This document shows, piece after piece, positions 1-10,005 of a DNA stretch of 64,000 nt. Source of the stretch: Eledone cirrhosa (Eukaryota > Mollusca > Cephalopoda > Octopoda > Eledonidae); NCBI GenBank assembly GCA_964016885.1, contig OZ024743.1, positions 160,643,212 to 160,707,211 of the forward strand, given 5' to 3'. The first letter of the stretch is position 1. Each line of letters begins with the position of its first letter. Below the pieces are notes generated by a model that did no database searches, had not been told where the DNA came from, and worked only from the letters and a program-made list of their open reading frames with translations. A program made the translations under genes and the position numbers.

Positions 1-74
1 GCATTGCCCAAATCAATGGGCTTGCTCTGAGTAAGCGTCAGCAGATTGGTGGCGGAAAATTGGGAGAGGGTACT

Positions 75-105
75 TGCACACACACGCACACACACACACA
101 CACTG

Positions 106-153
<48 letters not shown>
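75..153. repeat. (CA)n(TA)n(TG)n compound microsatellite
   Basis: CA repeats pass through a TA run into TG repeats, so the two ends are complementary and the tract can form a hairpin. The sequence before it (1-74) is unique and not recognised. Confidence 0.9.
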
Positions 154-156
<3 letters not shown>

Positions 157-645
157 TATCTAAAGTAGCACACAGAAGTTGTAATTGTTCTGCGGTAACA
201 CAAGTCGAATTATCTCAGGCAGTCCTTATACATTCATTGATGCGAGAAATATGTTCTTCACACCAGAGTAAACTCCTTACGATATTAGAGGGAATCATGA
301 CGAATGATGTTTGACAGTATGTATGCTACATAGAGTAGATAACAACAATGACAACGAATATCAAAAGGAAACGATGTACATGTAAGTGTGTGCGCGTATG
401 TATGCGTGCATATATATTGAGTCTGCATATGGCGCTATAGGAGGTTTTTATACTATATCTATAATGAAGTTCACATATTGACTCAATTTTAATGTATGTA
501 TCTGCTACCGTAAACATTTATTGATATTGGTGCAATATATAGGATAGACAATCATGTAAGCTACTGGTTCATTGCAATCATAAACTCGTATGAAATCCTC
601 TCAGATTAGTGTTTTGTTATTTATCTATTGTGCCATTGATCATTT
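154..645. other. Unassigned AT-rich sequence
   Basis: I see no coding similarity, RNA gene or recognised repeat here. Short open frames of about 60 codons are composed of ordinary non-coding sequence. Confidence 0.6.
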
Positions 646-749
646 TTACACGCGCACATACTTACATACATATATAAACACGTATACACATGCACACATA
701 CATATATAAACACGTATATACATGCACACATACATACTTACGTACGTAC
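646..749 (-). repeat. Tetranucleotide 3' tail of RTE-like LINE
   Basis: Imperfect TACA/TACG repeats follow directly the last unique bases of the RTE-like element on the minus strand. The same unique end followed by the same kind of tetranucleotide tail recurs at 2277-2515, which argues that the repeat is the tail of the element and not an unrelated neighbour. Confidence 0.55.
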
Positions 750-2268
750 GTACGTACACGATTGCGGCAAACTCGTGTTTGAGTATTGCCATCACCTGAT
801 AAAAGGCTAAAAAATGTGAGGCACGAATGTGTATCTTGAAACCAGCCAAAGACTTGCACTGCACTCTCTGGCACATACATGGCAACTGTAGACTCCTCTA
901 GGACTTTCCACTGCTTGGTTCTGACTGTGTGTTCTCATATGTCATTTAAGACCTCCGATGCTTGCACATTTCTTGCCACATTCCTTACAACTTTTCAAAT
1001 CATACTGTTCATAGTCTACATTAGGTCTAGTGATATGACTTCGTTCATATCTAATCAAACCAGCTTTGCACAGGCAGACACGACCACAGTGTTGGCAAAC
1101 CAGATGTTGCTCAACAGCAGGTATTTTCAGTGTTTGGTGTTCGCTTCGACGAGATTCAAAGTGATCACTTCCTGACTTTATGAAACGTCTCCACTTCACA
1201 CGCTCCTCAGCTATTTTCTCTCATTTGTCAGATGAAGTTCTAACACAAGCCAAGGTGCCCCTGAATATACCTGGTACCGTATTTTTGGTTTGTGTGGTGG
1301 TCGCCTTCCTTCCCACAGTCGCCATATAGAAGTTGCTTTGAAATACGATCATCAGACATCCCCACCACGTGACCGCACCACGTCAACCGATGCCGACAGA
1401 TCATGCTCTCTATACTCACGCACCTGCTCTGTTCGAGAATTTCCACATCACTGACGAACATTTTCCATCGCACCCCAAGTATCTTACGAAGAGATTGTTG
1501 GTGAAACCTCACCAGTTCTTTGAGGTGCTTTCTGTATATGACCCACGTTTCACAAGCATAAAGCAAAAAGAAAAGGACACAAGTCAGATACACGTTTACC
1601 TTGGTTTCAATGGTGATACCTCTTCTGGACCACAAACGTTCATTCAGCCGTCCAAAAGCATCACTGGCTTTCTTGATTCTGAAGAATATCTCTCCATCAA
1701 GTGTGCAAGAATTGCTAAAAGTACTACGAAGGTAAACACATTTATCAACAACTCTTAGCATCTTTCTGTACACTTGGTATAGTGTATTCTTTCCCAGGTG
1801 CGGGTTGGTACATCAGAACAGTCTTTTCCAAACTTAACATGCTGCATGTCACTTTGTGAGAGTGCAGAAACATCGCAGTTATCTGCATACAAAAACTCAC
1901 GGCTTATAGATGTTAAAACCTTCTTCCTGGCACCAAAGCGCCTGATGTGGCATAACCTTCTTGAAGTGTTACATCTAATGTAAATTCCATGCGAACAGGT
2001 TTTTTTGAATGCCATGAGAAACACTACCTATCGTAAAATATAAGGAAAACAATGATGGAGCCGGAATGTTCCCCTGCTTTAAGCTATTTTCAACTGATAT
2101 TGGTTCAGAGATGTCCAAGTATTCATGCCATCGGGAAAAATACGTAGAATGCTCACAAACTTTGGAGGGCAGTCAAGTTTGTCAAATATTTCCGACAATG
2201 CAGTTCGATTGACGGTGTCAAAAGCCTTTGTTAAGTCAAAACAGACATGGTAAAGGTCCATATATTTT
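750..2268 (-). pseudogene. RTE-like non-LTR retrotransposon, 5'-truncated reverse transcriptase relic
   Basis: The reverse transcriptase of a non-LTR element, broken by frameshifts. Reading the minus strand from 2268: RT motif A 'DLTKAFDTVNR' (about 2180-2230), motif C as 'YADN' (1878-1889, where active enzymes have YADD), then 'YACETWV' and 'LRKILGVRW' (about 1400-1600), and finally C2H2-like fingers 'CQHCGRVC' (about 1060-1090) and 'CQRVQCKSLAGF' (about 840-880). The endonuclease and first RT motifs are missing, so the copy is 5'-truncated. The family looks like the RTE-type endonuclease/RT elements with C-terminal fingers known from fish and invertebrates. The mutated catalytic Asp and several frameshifts mean it is dead. 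Clade assignment is by eye; RT identity is secure. Confidence 0.75.
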
Positions 2269-2276
2269 TAGATGCA

Positions 2277-2515
2277 TACATACATACATATATACATATA
2301 TACATATATACATATATAAATATATACATATTTACACACATACATACATGCACACATACATACATACATGCATACATGCATACATAAATACATACATGCC
2401 TACATACATACATACATACATACATACATACATACATACATACATACATACATACATACATACATACATGATGGCTGCCCCCTCGTTATCGAGTATGGCC
2501 ATTGCACGAGGAGAA
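2277..2515 (-). repeat. (TGTA)n tail plus last ~45 bp of a second RTE-like copy
   Basis: Bases 2469-2515 on the minus strand match the unique 3' end of the RTE relic at 750-800, with the shared order 'aatggccatactcgat' then a short GC-rich stretch. They run straight into about 190 bp of TATG/TGTA repeats. The next RTE copy (750-2268) begins where this tail ends, so two truncated copies lie head to tail. Confidence 0.55.
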
Positions 2516-2581
2516 AGAACAAAAAATAAAAGAAAATAATAATAATAATAAATAAATAAAAAGAAAATAAAAATAAAAAAA

Positions 2582-2613
2582 AAGAAATATATATATATAT
2601 ATACACACACATA

Positions 2614-2644
<31 letters not shown>

Positions 2645-2689
2645 TCACACACACATATACACACACACATACATTAATAACAATAATAA
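2582..2689. repeat. TA/CA microsatellite
   Basis: TA dinucleotides followed by interrupted CA dinucleotides and CATA units. The preceding 2516-2581 is A-rich with AAT/AAAT steps. Confidence 0.85.
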
Positions 2690-2937
2690 TAATATAATAC
2701 AGATACAAAGCATATACACATGCACACATACAACTCAAAACATACACATCCACACATACAATAACACCTACACATGCATGCATACAGACATACGTACATA
2801 TCTACCTAGTTGATGTTGTGTAAATTCCAATGAGAGTCTTGTGTCTATGTTAGAAACCGACTCTCTCTCTATTGGTAAAACTTTGTGAAATTATAAAACC
2901 AGAAGAACATACATACATACATACATACATACATACA

Positions 2938-2971
<34 letters not shown>

Positions 2972-2998
2972 CATATATACATACATACATACATACAT
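2690..2998 (+). repeat. 3'-UTR-like segment with (CATA)n tail, first copy
   Basis: Bases 2690-2910 are similar in order and content to 5957-6175: both contain 'ctacctagttgat', 'tagaaaccgactct' and 'gaaattataaaaccagaa'. The second copy lies directly 3' of an R4-like LINE, so this one is probably the 3' UTR of an otherwise lost copy. It ends in about 90 bp of CATA repeat, into which the next LINE is joined at 3000. Confidence 0.6.
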
Positions 2999-2999
2999 A

Positions 3000-5946
3000 A
3001 AGCTATACTGGGACGAAATGCATCCAGAGCTAAATAACTTCACAGCCAAACGATTACGCCAACAAGCGGCGTTTGTTCAACGTAAAAATAAGATAAATAT
3101 TATTAATTTTAAGTCCCCCAGAACAAACATGAAATCAACACGACGCGCTACAGGTCGCCATGCTACTAGATTTTCTAACAGTCAGGTCAAACAGTCCTTT
3201 GAAACAAATATGCCGGGAAGAAATTTGACACGACTTGTTCCATTTGAGTCTACCTCGACTGTTGTAGAAAACACTATCGATAATAATAATCAAAAGTATA
3301 AACAATTGAAATTTCCCCCCAACGAAATCTTCCAGAGAGAAAATTAATTCATGTATAAACATTTCTCTTACTGAACGTAATAAAACAACAATACTAAATA
3401 AAATAAAACCAAATAATGAAATCTTACGTGGTATTGACGAAATAGGGGATGAATATTTACGAAGGATTAACCCCAACATTTTAGCAAATTAACGCCATTT
3501 TATATTCTCTAACAACGACATTGAAGAATTATCTTGGTGATAGGAGAGATATTAACAACAACAACAAAAAACAGCAAAAATGCCATCTAAAACTAAAATA
3601 GAAAAAGAGATTGCTGACCTACGAAAAACTAGACATGTGACAATGATCCTTACATGCAAAATAAAGCAAAAAAACTTCACACCTCACCAACAAAGAGTGA
3701 AAAATAAAATAGTAACGATGTTTGGTGACAGTACAACCAGAACTCTTCAATATAAGCTGATCACCCTCAAACAAGAATTGAGAGCTGTCAGCGAGAAATG
3801 TCGATACATGAAGAGGGTACATGAAAGAAAAGTACTTAATAAAAAAATTCAGATGAAACCAAACATCAGGCTATAGACATATGAATGGCAAAATAATAAA
3901 TGTCACTGAAGACCCATCCCAAAAAGAAATAGATTCCTTCTGGAGAAAAATATGGGATGAAAAGAAGAATTCCAACCAAAATGCAGTGTGGTTAAAAGAA
4001 ATCCAAAAGAACTATTGCTCCTACACTACAACAAAAACATACGAAATAAGTGAGGGTACCCTTGAGACTAATAGGAAAACACCAGGAAGAGACATGATTG
4101 TCAGCTACTGGTACAAAATAACTGATATTCTACTGGATGTATCTTATCGACCTCTACCAACAAGTTATCAAGAGACATAAACATATACCAGAATTGTTGA
4201 CATTAGCACACACAATATTGGTCCCCAAGAGCAAAGACAACCACTTAGCAAAAATCTATCGACCCATTACATGCCAGAAACTATTTCTCCAAGATCACTG
4301 CGACAGTAATAACATCATCACAGATGAGAAAGCAACTGGAAAGAAAGGTGTTTGGAGGTGTGCTGAATAACTCCCAATTGTCAGAGGTGCGAAAATGTAT
4401 GAGGATTATGGTTACACTCTGGCTGGACTACAGGAAAGCATTTCATTCTGTTCTCCACACTTGGATGGTAGAGGCCCTCCGACCTGCTAAAGTCCCAGAC
4501 ACTATCATCATAGCCATGGAGAACCTATCTTCTTCTTGAGCTATTCTCTTAAAGTTAAATATAAAGTTAGATATATTTAAAGGAAAAAGTCTCTCTGTGC
4601 GACTATTTATTCTGTCATTAAACCCCTTGTCGTTTCTGCTCAGGAAATGTGAAGGATACATAATTGGCACACAGGAAGACAGAAATACAAACCTAACCGA
4701 TAATTTATTTGTGGGTGTCCCGAAACTCTATGCCAAGAACATAAATGGGATGAAAAAAAATCTCCACCAAGTTACGACATCGTCAAAGAATATAGGAATG
4801 GAGTTTGGCCATTAAAAGTGTTCATATATGGTTGTAAAACGGGGAAAATCTACAGGCCAATCCAGCAAAATTGTTATCAATGACCTGACTATTTCACCAA
4901 TATCTGACGACGACTGTTACATATACCTAGAGATAGATGAGAATATATCCTATGATGGTATCTGTAACAAGGAACGCATAGCAAGAGATTAAGAAAAATA
5001 TGGTCTTCTGAAATCTCTTCGCGTAATAAAACTGTGGTTCTCAATGTGTTTGCTGTGCCAGTCCTAACACTAACGTTTGGAATACTCAACTGGATGATAG
5101 ACAAAATCTGAGCAATTGTTGTTACAACCCGAAAAAGTCCTAAACACCGGAAACCTCTACATTAACAGTGACATAGACTGTCTCTACTTGAAACGTAAAT
5201 AATGAAGCAGAGGGCTAACATCAGTCCAGACAGCATTTGTGCGTCGCATCGTATCCCACCGACAGCTACGAACCTCCAAGCATAGGAGCTCCTTCTATTG
5301 ATCAAGTCTCTCTGCATGAGACATATGAGATCATGATGGTTGGGAAAGATACTCCTTGCATAATAATCAAAAACTCACACCCAGGGAAATTGCCCAGCAG
5401 TATCGCAGTGAATCCATGTATTAAAAACTGCATGATTATCAGCATGATATATTGGTCAAAACACTACGCAATGCATTCCGTAGAAGCGATAGCCCCAATG
5501 ATGAACATATTAAATGTTACAGCAATGTGGAAGATATATACATATATAATATGAAAGAACATTAGTGGAATGTTCCAGTAAAAACCCCAATAAAATGCAG
5601 GCATAACAGACCAGATATAATAATATGACACAAGGAAAAGAAGGCATGTACAATAGTAGAAATCAGCTGCCCAGTAGATGCCAATATGATATTAAATATT
5701 AGCGAAAAGGAGAATATTTATGCAGAACTAATGAGGAATCTGCAGATACTCCACCCCGACTATACCTTCAGATTTATACCTGTGCTTATTGGGGCACTGG
5801 GATATGTTAGTAACTGCCTCAGTACAAATCTGAAGAAGCTAGGCTTCCCAGAACCAGAAAGAACACAACTAGTTAGGAAATTACAAGTACAATCCATTAA
5901 TGGGACAGTAAAAATATGTAAAACATTTCAAAAATTCTACACGTAA
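3000..5946 (+). pseudogene. R4/Dong-type LINE relic with restriction-like endonuclease
   Basis: A single-ORF type LINE in many frames. Recognisable pieces in order: N-terminal basic region (3018-3347), an 'IDSFWRKIWDE' spacer (3917-3950), 'KTPGRDMIVSYW' (4077-4113), 'YRPITCQ' (4255-4275), RT motif A 'LDYRKAFHSV' (4425-4455), the motif C region 'LFVGVPKLYA' (about 4707-4737) where FVDDLKLYA is expected so the catalytic Asp pair is lost, and a C-terminal endonuclease with 'RPDIIIW' and 'VEISCPVDAN' (5610-5690), then 'LIGALGY' and 'TVKICKTF' (5785-5935). The C-terminal nuclease separates it from APE-type LINEs and fits R4/Dong relatives. It is dead, with many stops. Confidence 0.75.
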
Positions 5947-5956
5947 TAACAGCATG

Positions 5957-6300
5957 CACACATGCACAGATATAAAGCATATATACATGCACACATATAA
6001 CTCAATACATCCACATCCACACATCCAATAACATCCATACATGTACACACACTCATGCATGCAAACATGCATACATATCTACCTAGTTGATATCGAAATC
6101 CAACTGAAAGAGTCCTGTGTCTATCTTAGAAACCGACTCTTTCTCTTTTGGTAAACATTTATGAAATTATAAAACCAGAAAAATACACATAGATACAGCA
6201 TACATACATACACACGCGCGCACGGGCACACACACACACACTCACACACACGCACACGCGCACATACACACAAACACACACACACATACATACAGACACA
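5957..6300 (+). repeat. LINE 3' UTR and CA-rich tail, second copy
   Basis: Directly follows the R4-like coding relic and repeats the segment at 2690-2910, then passes into imperfect CATA and CA repeats. The direct repeat on both sides of the LINE resembles tandem insertion of related copies rather than an LTR, because no RNase H, integrase or primer-binding site is seen. Confidence 0.55.
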
Positions 6301-6480
6301 CTAACAAAAAATATAATGGGGATTTAGATCGATACATTGCTAAAAGCATACAGGTTATTGCAATCATTCAGACTTTACTTCCTGCAGAACTGCTCAATTC
6401 TTTCGTGGGAAGAAACTCGTTACAGAGCAAACTCGGTGAGAAGTATTTAGAGCAAAACAATACCCGGATAGACCATATTA
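6301..6480. other. Unassigned unique sequence
   Basis: No gene or repeat recognised. It leads into the inverted repeat that begins at 6481. Confidence 0.5.
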
Positions 6481-6705
6481 GGCTGATAACAACGAAAGAA
6501 ATATAAGAAATTTAGCAATTAAACAAAGAAAAATGTTTTAAAATATACATTGTGTATATATATATATATATACACACACATACATACATACACGCATTTT
6601 CGCTGGTCGAAACCATTTTGGTCCAGGTACTGAAATGTATATTTTAAAACATTTTTCTTTGTTTAATTGCTAAATTTCTTATATTTCTTTGGTTGTTATC
6701 AGCTT
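6481..6705. repeat. Inverted repeat with ~70 bp arms
   Basis: The arm 6481-6552 ('ggctgataacaacgaaagaa'...) is complementary to 6636-6705 (ending 'ggttgttatcagctta') with few mismatches. The spacer carries a TA microsatellite and 'cgctggtcgaaaccattttg'. The second arm abuts the larger foldback at 6705-7911. Confidence 0.8.
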
Positions 6706-6875
6706 ATTTCAATGGGAATTTATAAAATGACCGTTATTTACTCAGCGAAATATCTAAAACAGTATAGCCCCTTCAACTTTTTTAAATATCTATTGCATAA
6801 AATGACAGTTAAAGTGATTCGAAAACACAAATATGTATATAATGAACGATTGGAAGAAATCAAACATTATAATAT

Positions 6876-7015
<140 letters not shown>

Positions 7016-7092
7016 AATGTCACATACACACACATACAGACACACTGACACACTGACACGCACATACATCTCATGCACTCACACACACATAG

Positions 7093-7127
<35 letters not shown>

Positions 7128-7270
7128 TACATATATATAGATATGTAGGAGGTGAGTTTTATTGTAGTACAATAAAGCAATGCAGATATCGGATAAGAAG
7201 CACTCTACAATTTGTAGGACTGGAGTATACATAATATATAAGAACAAAAGATGGTTAAAGGAGTTCCATA

Positions 7271-7511
7271 TATTTTATTATGCGCATTTCAAAAACAAAC
7301 ATCATCATACAATAATATTTGTAGAGGGTCGGACGCCATGCTTTCCAGCATAGTTACGTCCCTTTACAATCTGAGTTCAAATCCCGCCGAGGTTGACTTT
7401 GCCTTTCATCCTTACGGGGTCGATAAAATAAAGTACCAGTAATGAACTGGGTAATTGCTGGCCTTGTGCCTAAAGTAGAAACAAATATTTGTGTTTTCAT
7501 CAGATAAAACA
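7271..7511 (-). ncRNA. Hammerhead ribozyme split by a SINE
   Basis: On the minus strand: stem I strand 'TTTTAT' (7509-7504), core CTGATGA (7503-7497), stem II 5' side, then a SINE at 7323-7483, the stem II 3' side, GAAA (7290-7287), palindromic stem III 'ATGCGCAT', the cleavage triplet ATA and the second stem I strand 'ATAAAA'. All core parts match the intact copy at 7522-7592. The SINE sits in the loop of stem II, so the core and stems I and III are untouched but stem II now carries an extra ~170 nt. Confidence 0.75.
7323..7483 (+). mobile_element. tRNA-derived octopus-type SINE, 5'-truncated
   Basis: Starts within the tRNA-related part ('agagggtcggacgcc'), contains a Pol III B-box-like 'gagttcaaatcc', then the family core 'ggggtcgataaaataaag' and the 3' end 'aaagtagaaacaa'. 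It is flanked by a 9-bp direct repeat 'aatatttgt' (7314-7322 and 7484-7492), a probable target-site duplication. It interrupts the hammerhead at 7271-7511. Confidence 0.85.
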
Positions 7512-7521
7512 GGAGTCCTCC

Positions 7522-7592
7522 TGTTTTATCTGATGAAAACACAAATATTATTGCATGATGATGTTTGTTTTTGAAATGCGCATAATAAAATA
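7522..7592 (+). ncRNA. Hammerhead ribozyme (type I)
   Basis: Stem I 'TTTTAT' (7524-7529) pairs fully with 'ATAAAA' (7585-7590), with a G.U and a T-A pair outside. Core CTGATGA is 7530-7536. Stem II (7537-7572) closes about 15 positions with one C/U mismatch and a few G.U pairs. GAAA is 7573-7576. Stem III is the palindrome 'ATGCGCAT', either a 3-bp hairpin with a 2-nt loop or a dimer contact. The triplet is ATA, with predicted cleavage after 7584. Every invariant core base is present. Such ribozymes occur in Penelope-like elements and retrozymes, where they process tandem transcripts. Confidence 0.85.
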
Positions 7593-7911
7593 CATAGAAC
7601 TCCTTTAACCATCTTTTGTTCTTATATACATATATATATGTATATATGTGTGTGTGTGAGTGCATGAGATGTATGTGCGTGTCAGTGTGTCTGTATGTGT
7701 GTGTGTGTGTGTATATACATACTATAATGTTTGATTTCATCCAATTGTTCATTATATATATATTAGTGTTTTCGATTCACTTTAACTGTCATTTTATGCA
7801 ATAGATATTTAAAAAAGGTGAAGTGGCTATTCTGTTTGAGAGGTTTTCCTATATTTCGCTGAGTAAATAACGGTCATTTTATAATTTCCCATTGAAATAA
7901 GTCTATTTGTG

Positions 7912-8422
7912 ATATTTAAACTAATGCTGCTAAATAATTGCTTCTTTCTATTAAAATGTTGAGGGATTGGTATCGAGGCCATTAGAGTTTTCGTTCTCTT
8001 GCAATTTCCATTATATATAACTACCGTGGCCACTCCTATACTCAGAACAGGAAAGAAAGAGTCAGAGAGAGACAAAGAGAGGTATAAAGTAATAATATTG
8101 ATTTCTAGCATAAGAGCAAGGTCACACATTTCCTTTTGATATACGCATGTACATATATATATATATAAATCAGGATGGCCTCAATTTAAAACTGGTTAGA
8201 CCATTAACGATAAGGGCTCAGCTGTCGGGGTACCGACTCTTTATAACTTATATATATGTAAGAAAAACCACAAACCCTCCACTTCAATTCTACTTTTCAA
8301 AAGCAGAACTGCGAAACCGGTAAAGGAACCAAATAAATATATATTTAAAAAAAAAAGACTCCAGTTGCATTTTCGATTTCATCTCTTTTCCTTATTCATA
8401 TATATATATATATATATCATTA
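7912..8422. other. Unassigned sequence with AT repeats and a ribozyme-like relic
   Basis: No gene. Around 8300-8330 'gcagaactgcgaaaccggta' has a stem followed by GAAAC and a GTA triplet, like the 3' half of a hammerhead, but the CTGANGA box is absent. The phrase 'gctcagctgtcggggt' near 8217 recurs, diverged, near 28915, so this is part of a dispersed repeat. Confidence 0.4.
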
Positions 8423-8736
8423 TCTATAAAAGGCAGATTTGTGTGTCTGTATGTATGTTTCAATGTTATACATTTGCACAATTTCAAACCGATTCGACTG
8501 AATGTCTGTAAGAATGTTGTAAATGGTCTAACTTAGGTCAACGACTATTTATTTATTTCAAACTCAACCACAATTATGGAATTAATCGATAAAACTAAAT
8601 ACATCACGCTTTACCCCCTCTAATAGAATCTGCTTACCTCTCTCTACTTCCCTTAAAATTCGATAAAACTACATACATGCTGCAACTTTCTCTTATATAC
8701 GCTTAAACTTACAAACTTCCTTTAGGAACGCCGAAG

Positions 8737-8811
<75 letters not shown>

Positions 8812-9401
8812 TTTGTTTTTGAGTGTGGAACGGTCAAACATTTATTTACTTCAATGACAACAAAGATTATTACATTTCTTACGAAACAACAATTATTCAA
8901 AAGCAACAGATAAATTTATTCAACAACAAAAAAACAGCGATAAATATTTTTTAAAACATCTCTCAACGAACGTGGAAGAAAGAAGTATCAATTTATTTAC
9001 TATACACAATAATATACTCTATGGGTTCACTAAACCTGCTAGAAACAGCCGCTAACTCTCCCCCATATCTCACCCCTCCCTACTGTTTTAAATTTAGAAA
9101 ACACACATTAGACAACCATGCAGAACAACTCCATCGCAGCTCTGTTGTTCGGCTGGCATCGTCTACGCGCGTGTTGCGCAAGTACTGTGAAACAATAAAT
9201 TTCAACACTTCTTTGCACAGAGATAATATCCATAGGCGAAACTACAACTGTAACTGCTGGCGCAGCTCCTACTTCGGCAGTCCAGGTCTGCAATTCATTC
9301 ACCCAGTGTCTGGCAGACACAAAAGTGCTGCCATAAAATGGGTGGTGCAACCTAACTTTGGTAACTTACTGACCCCGAGCAACGCCGGGCTTTAATGCTA
9401 G
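8423..9401 (+). mobile_element. Candidate non-autonomous Helitron
   Basis: The left end is A|TCTATAAAAGGCAG at 8422/8423. The right end is CTAG|T at 9398-9402, preceded by a small hairpin CCCG-(8 nt)-CGGG (9374-9389) eight bases upstream. Termini of 5'-TC and CTAG-3' inserted between A and T, with a subterminal 3' hairpin, are the Helitron signature. The inside has a (GA)n block and no Rep or helicase coding, so it would depend on an autonomous partner. No target duplication is expected or seen. The hairpin is short, so confidence is moderate. Confidence 0.5.
8736..8809. repeat. (GA)n microsatellite
   Basis: Nearly pure GA dinucleotides inside the candidate Helitron. Confidence 0.95.
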
Positions 9402-9686
9402 TATATATATATATATATATATATATATAGCGGCGATGAATTAGTTTTGCGAGGTTTTTTATATGAAATCGTGTGTCGAAACAGATATTGTTATATTTGG
9501 GGAGGGTCATATTTGCGTAATATTGCCAGAATTAATAACAGAACACACTCACTGTTTGGTTGGTTTTCGCTTCTCGCTGTCTTTTATATATATATATCTG
9601 CGATCTAACTTACTCGGTCCTCAATGTTGCCATTGACTGACCGGCGGTCAAAAATAATACAGATACAATATAGACAAACACATATA

Positions 9687-9733
9687 TATATAGTTTACAT
9701 AAATCTTTCGTTGCACATCTGCAACATCGTCAG
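9687..9733 (-). ncRNA. Hammerhead-like core 3' of the PLE ORF
   Basis: On the minus strand: CTGACGA (9733-9727), one extra base, stem II GTTGC/GCAAC around a 6-nt loop, then GAAA (9709-9706) and an A/T-rich stem III candidate ending in a CTA triplet. It lies about 270 nt downstream of the PLE stop codon, on the same strand. Stem I is poorly paired in my folding, so activity is uncertain. Confidence 0.55.
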
Positions 9734-10005
9734 TGGTGTTATATTCATTGTTCCTCCTGTTGTGTTGTATGTCTACGCCATTTTTTTTGTTCAGTCTGTC
9801 TATATATTTATTTATTTATTTGCTTGTTTGTTTATCTTATTTTATTTTGTCTTCTTTGCGCATGCGTTTGCGTGTGTGTATAGTGTTATGTGTGATGTGT
9901 GACTAGTGTGTATAGTGTTGTGTCTGCTGGGTGACTAGTGTGTGTTTATGTGCTTGTGTATGTATTTATTTATCTTATTTTATTTAATTTAATTTACTTA
10001 TTTAT

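Noticed and set aside
2690..6180. LTR retrotransposon bounded by direct repeats
   Set aside because: The enclosed coding relic is a LINE with a restriction-like endonuclease; no integrase, RNase H, primer-binding site or TG...CA ends. The repeats are better read as two 3' UTRs.
8290..8335. GAAACCGGTA with preceding GCAG/CTGC hairpin
   Set aside because: It resembles a hammerhead 3' half, but no CTGANGA box or stem I is present; kept only as a possible relic.
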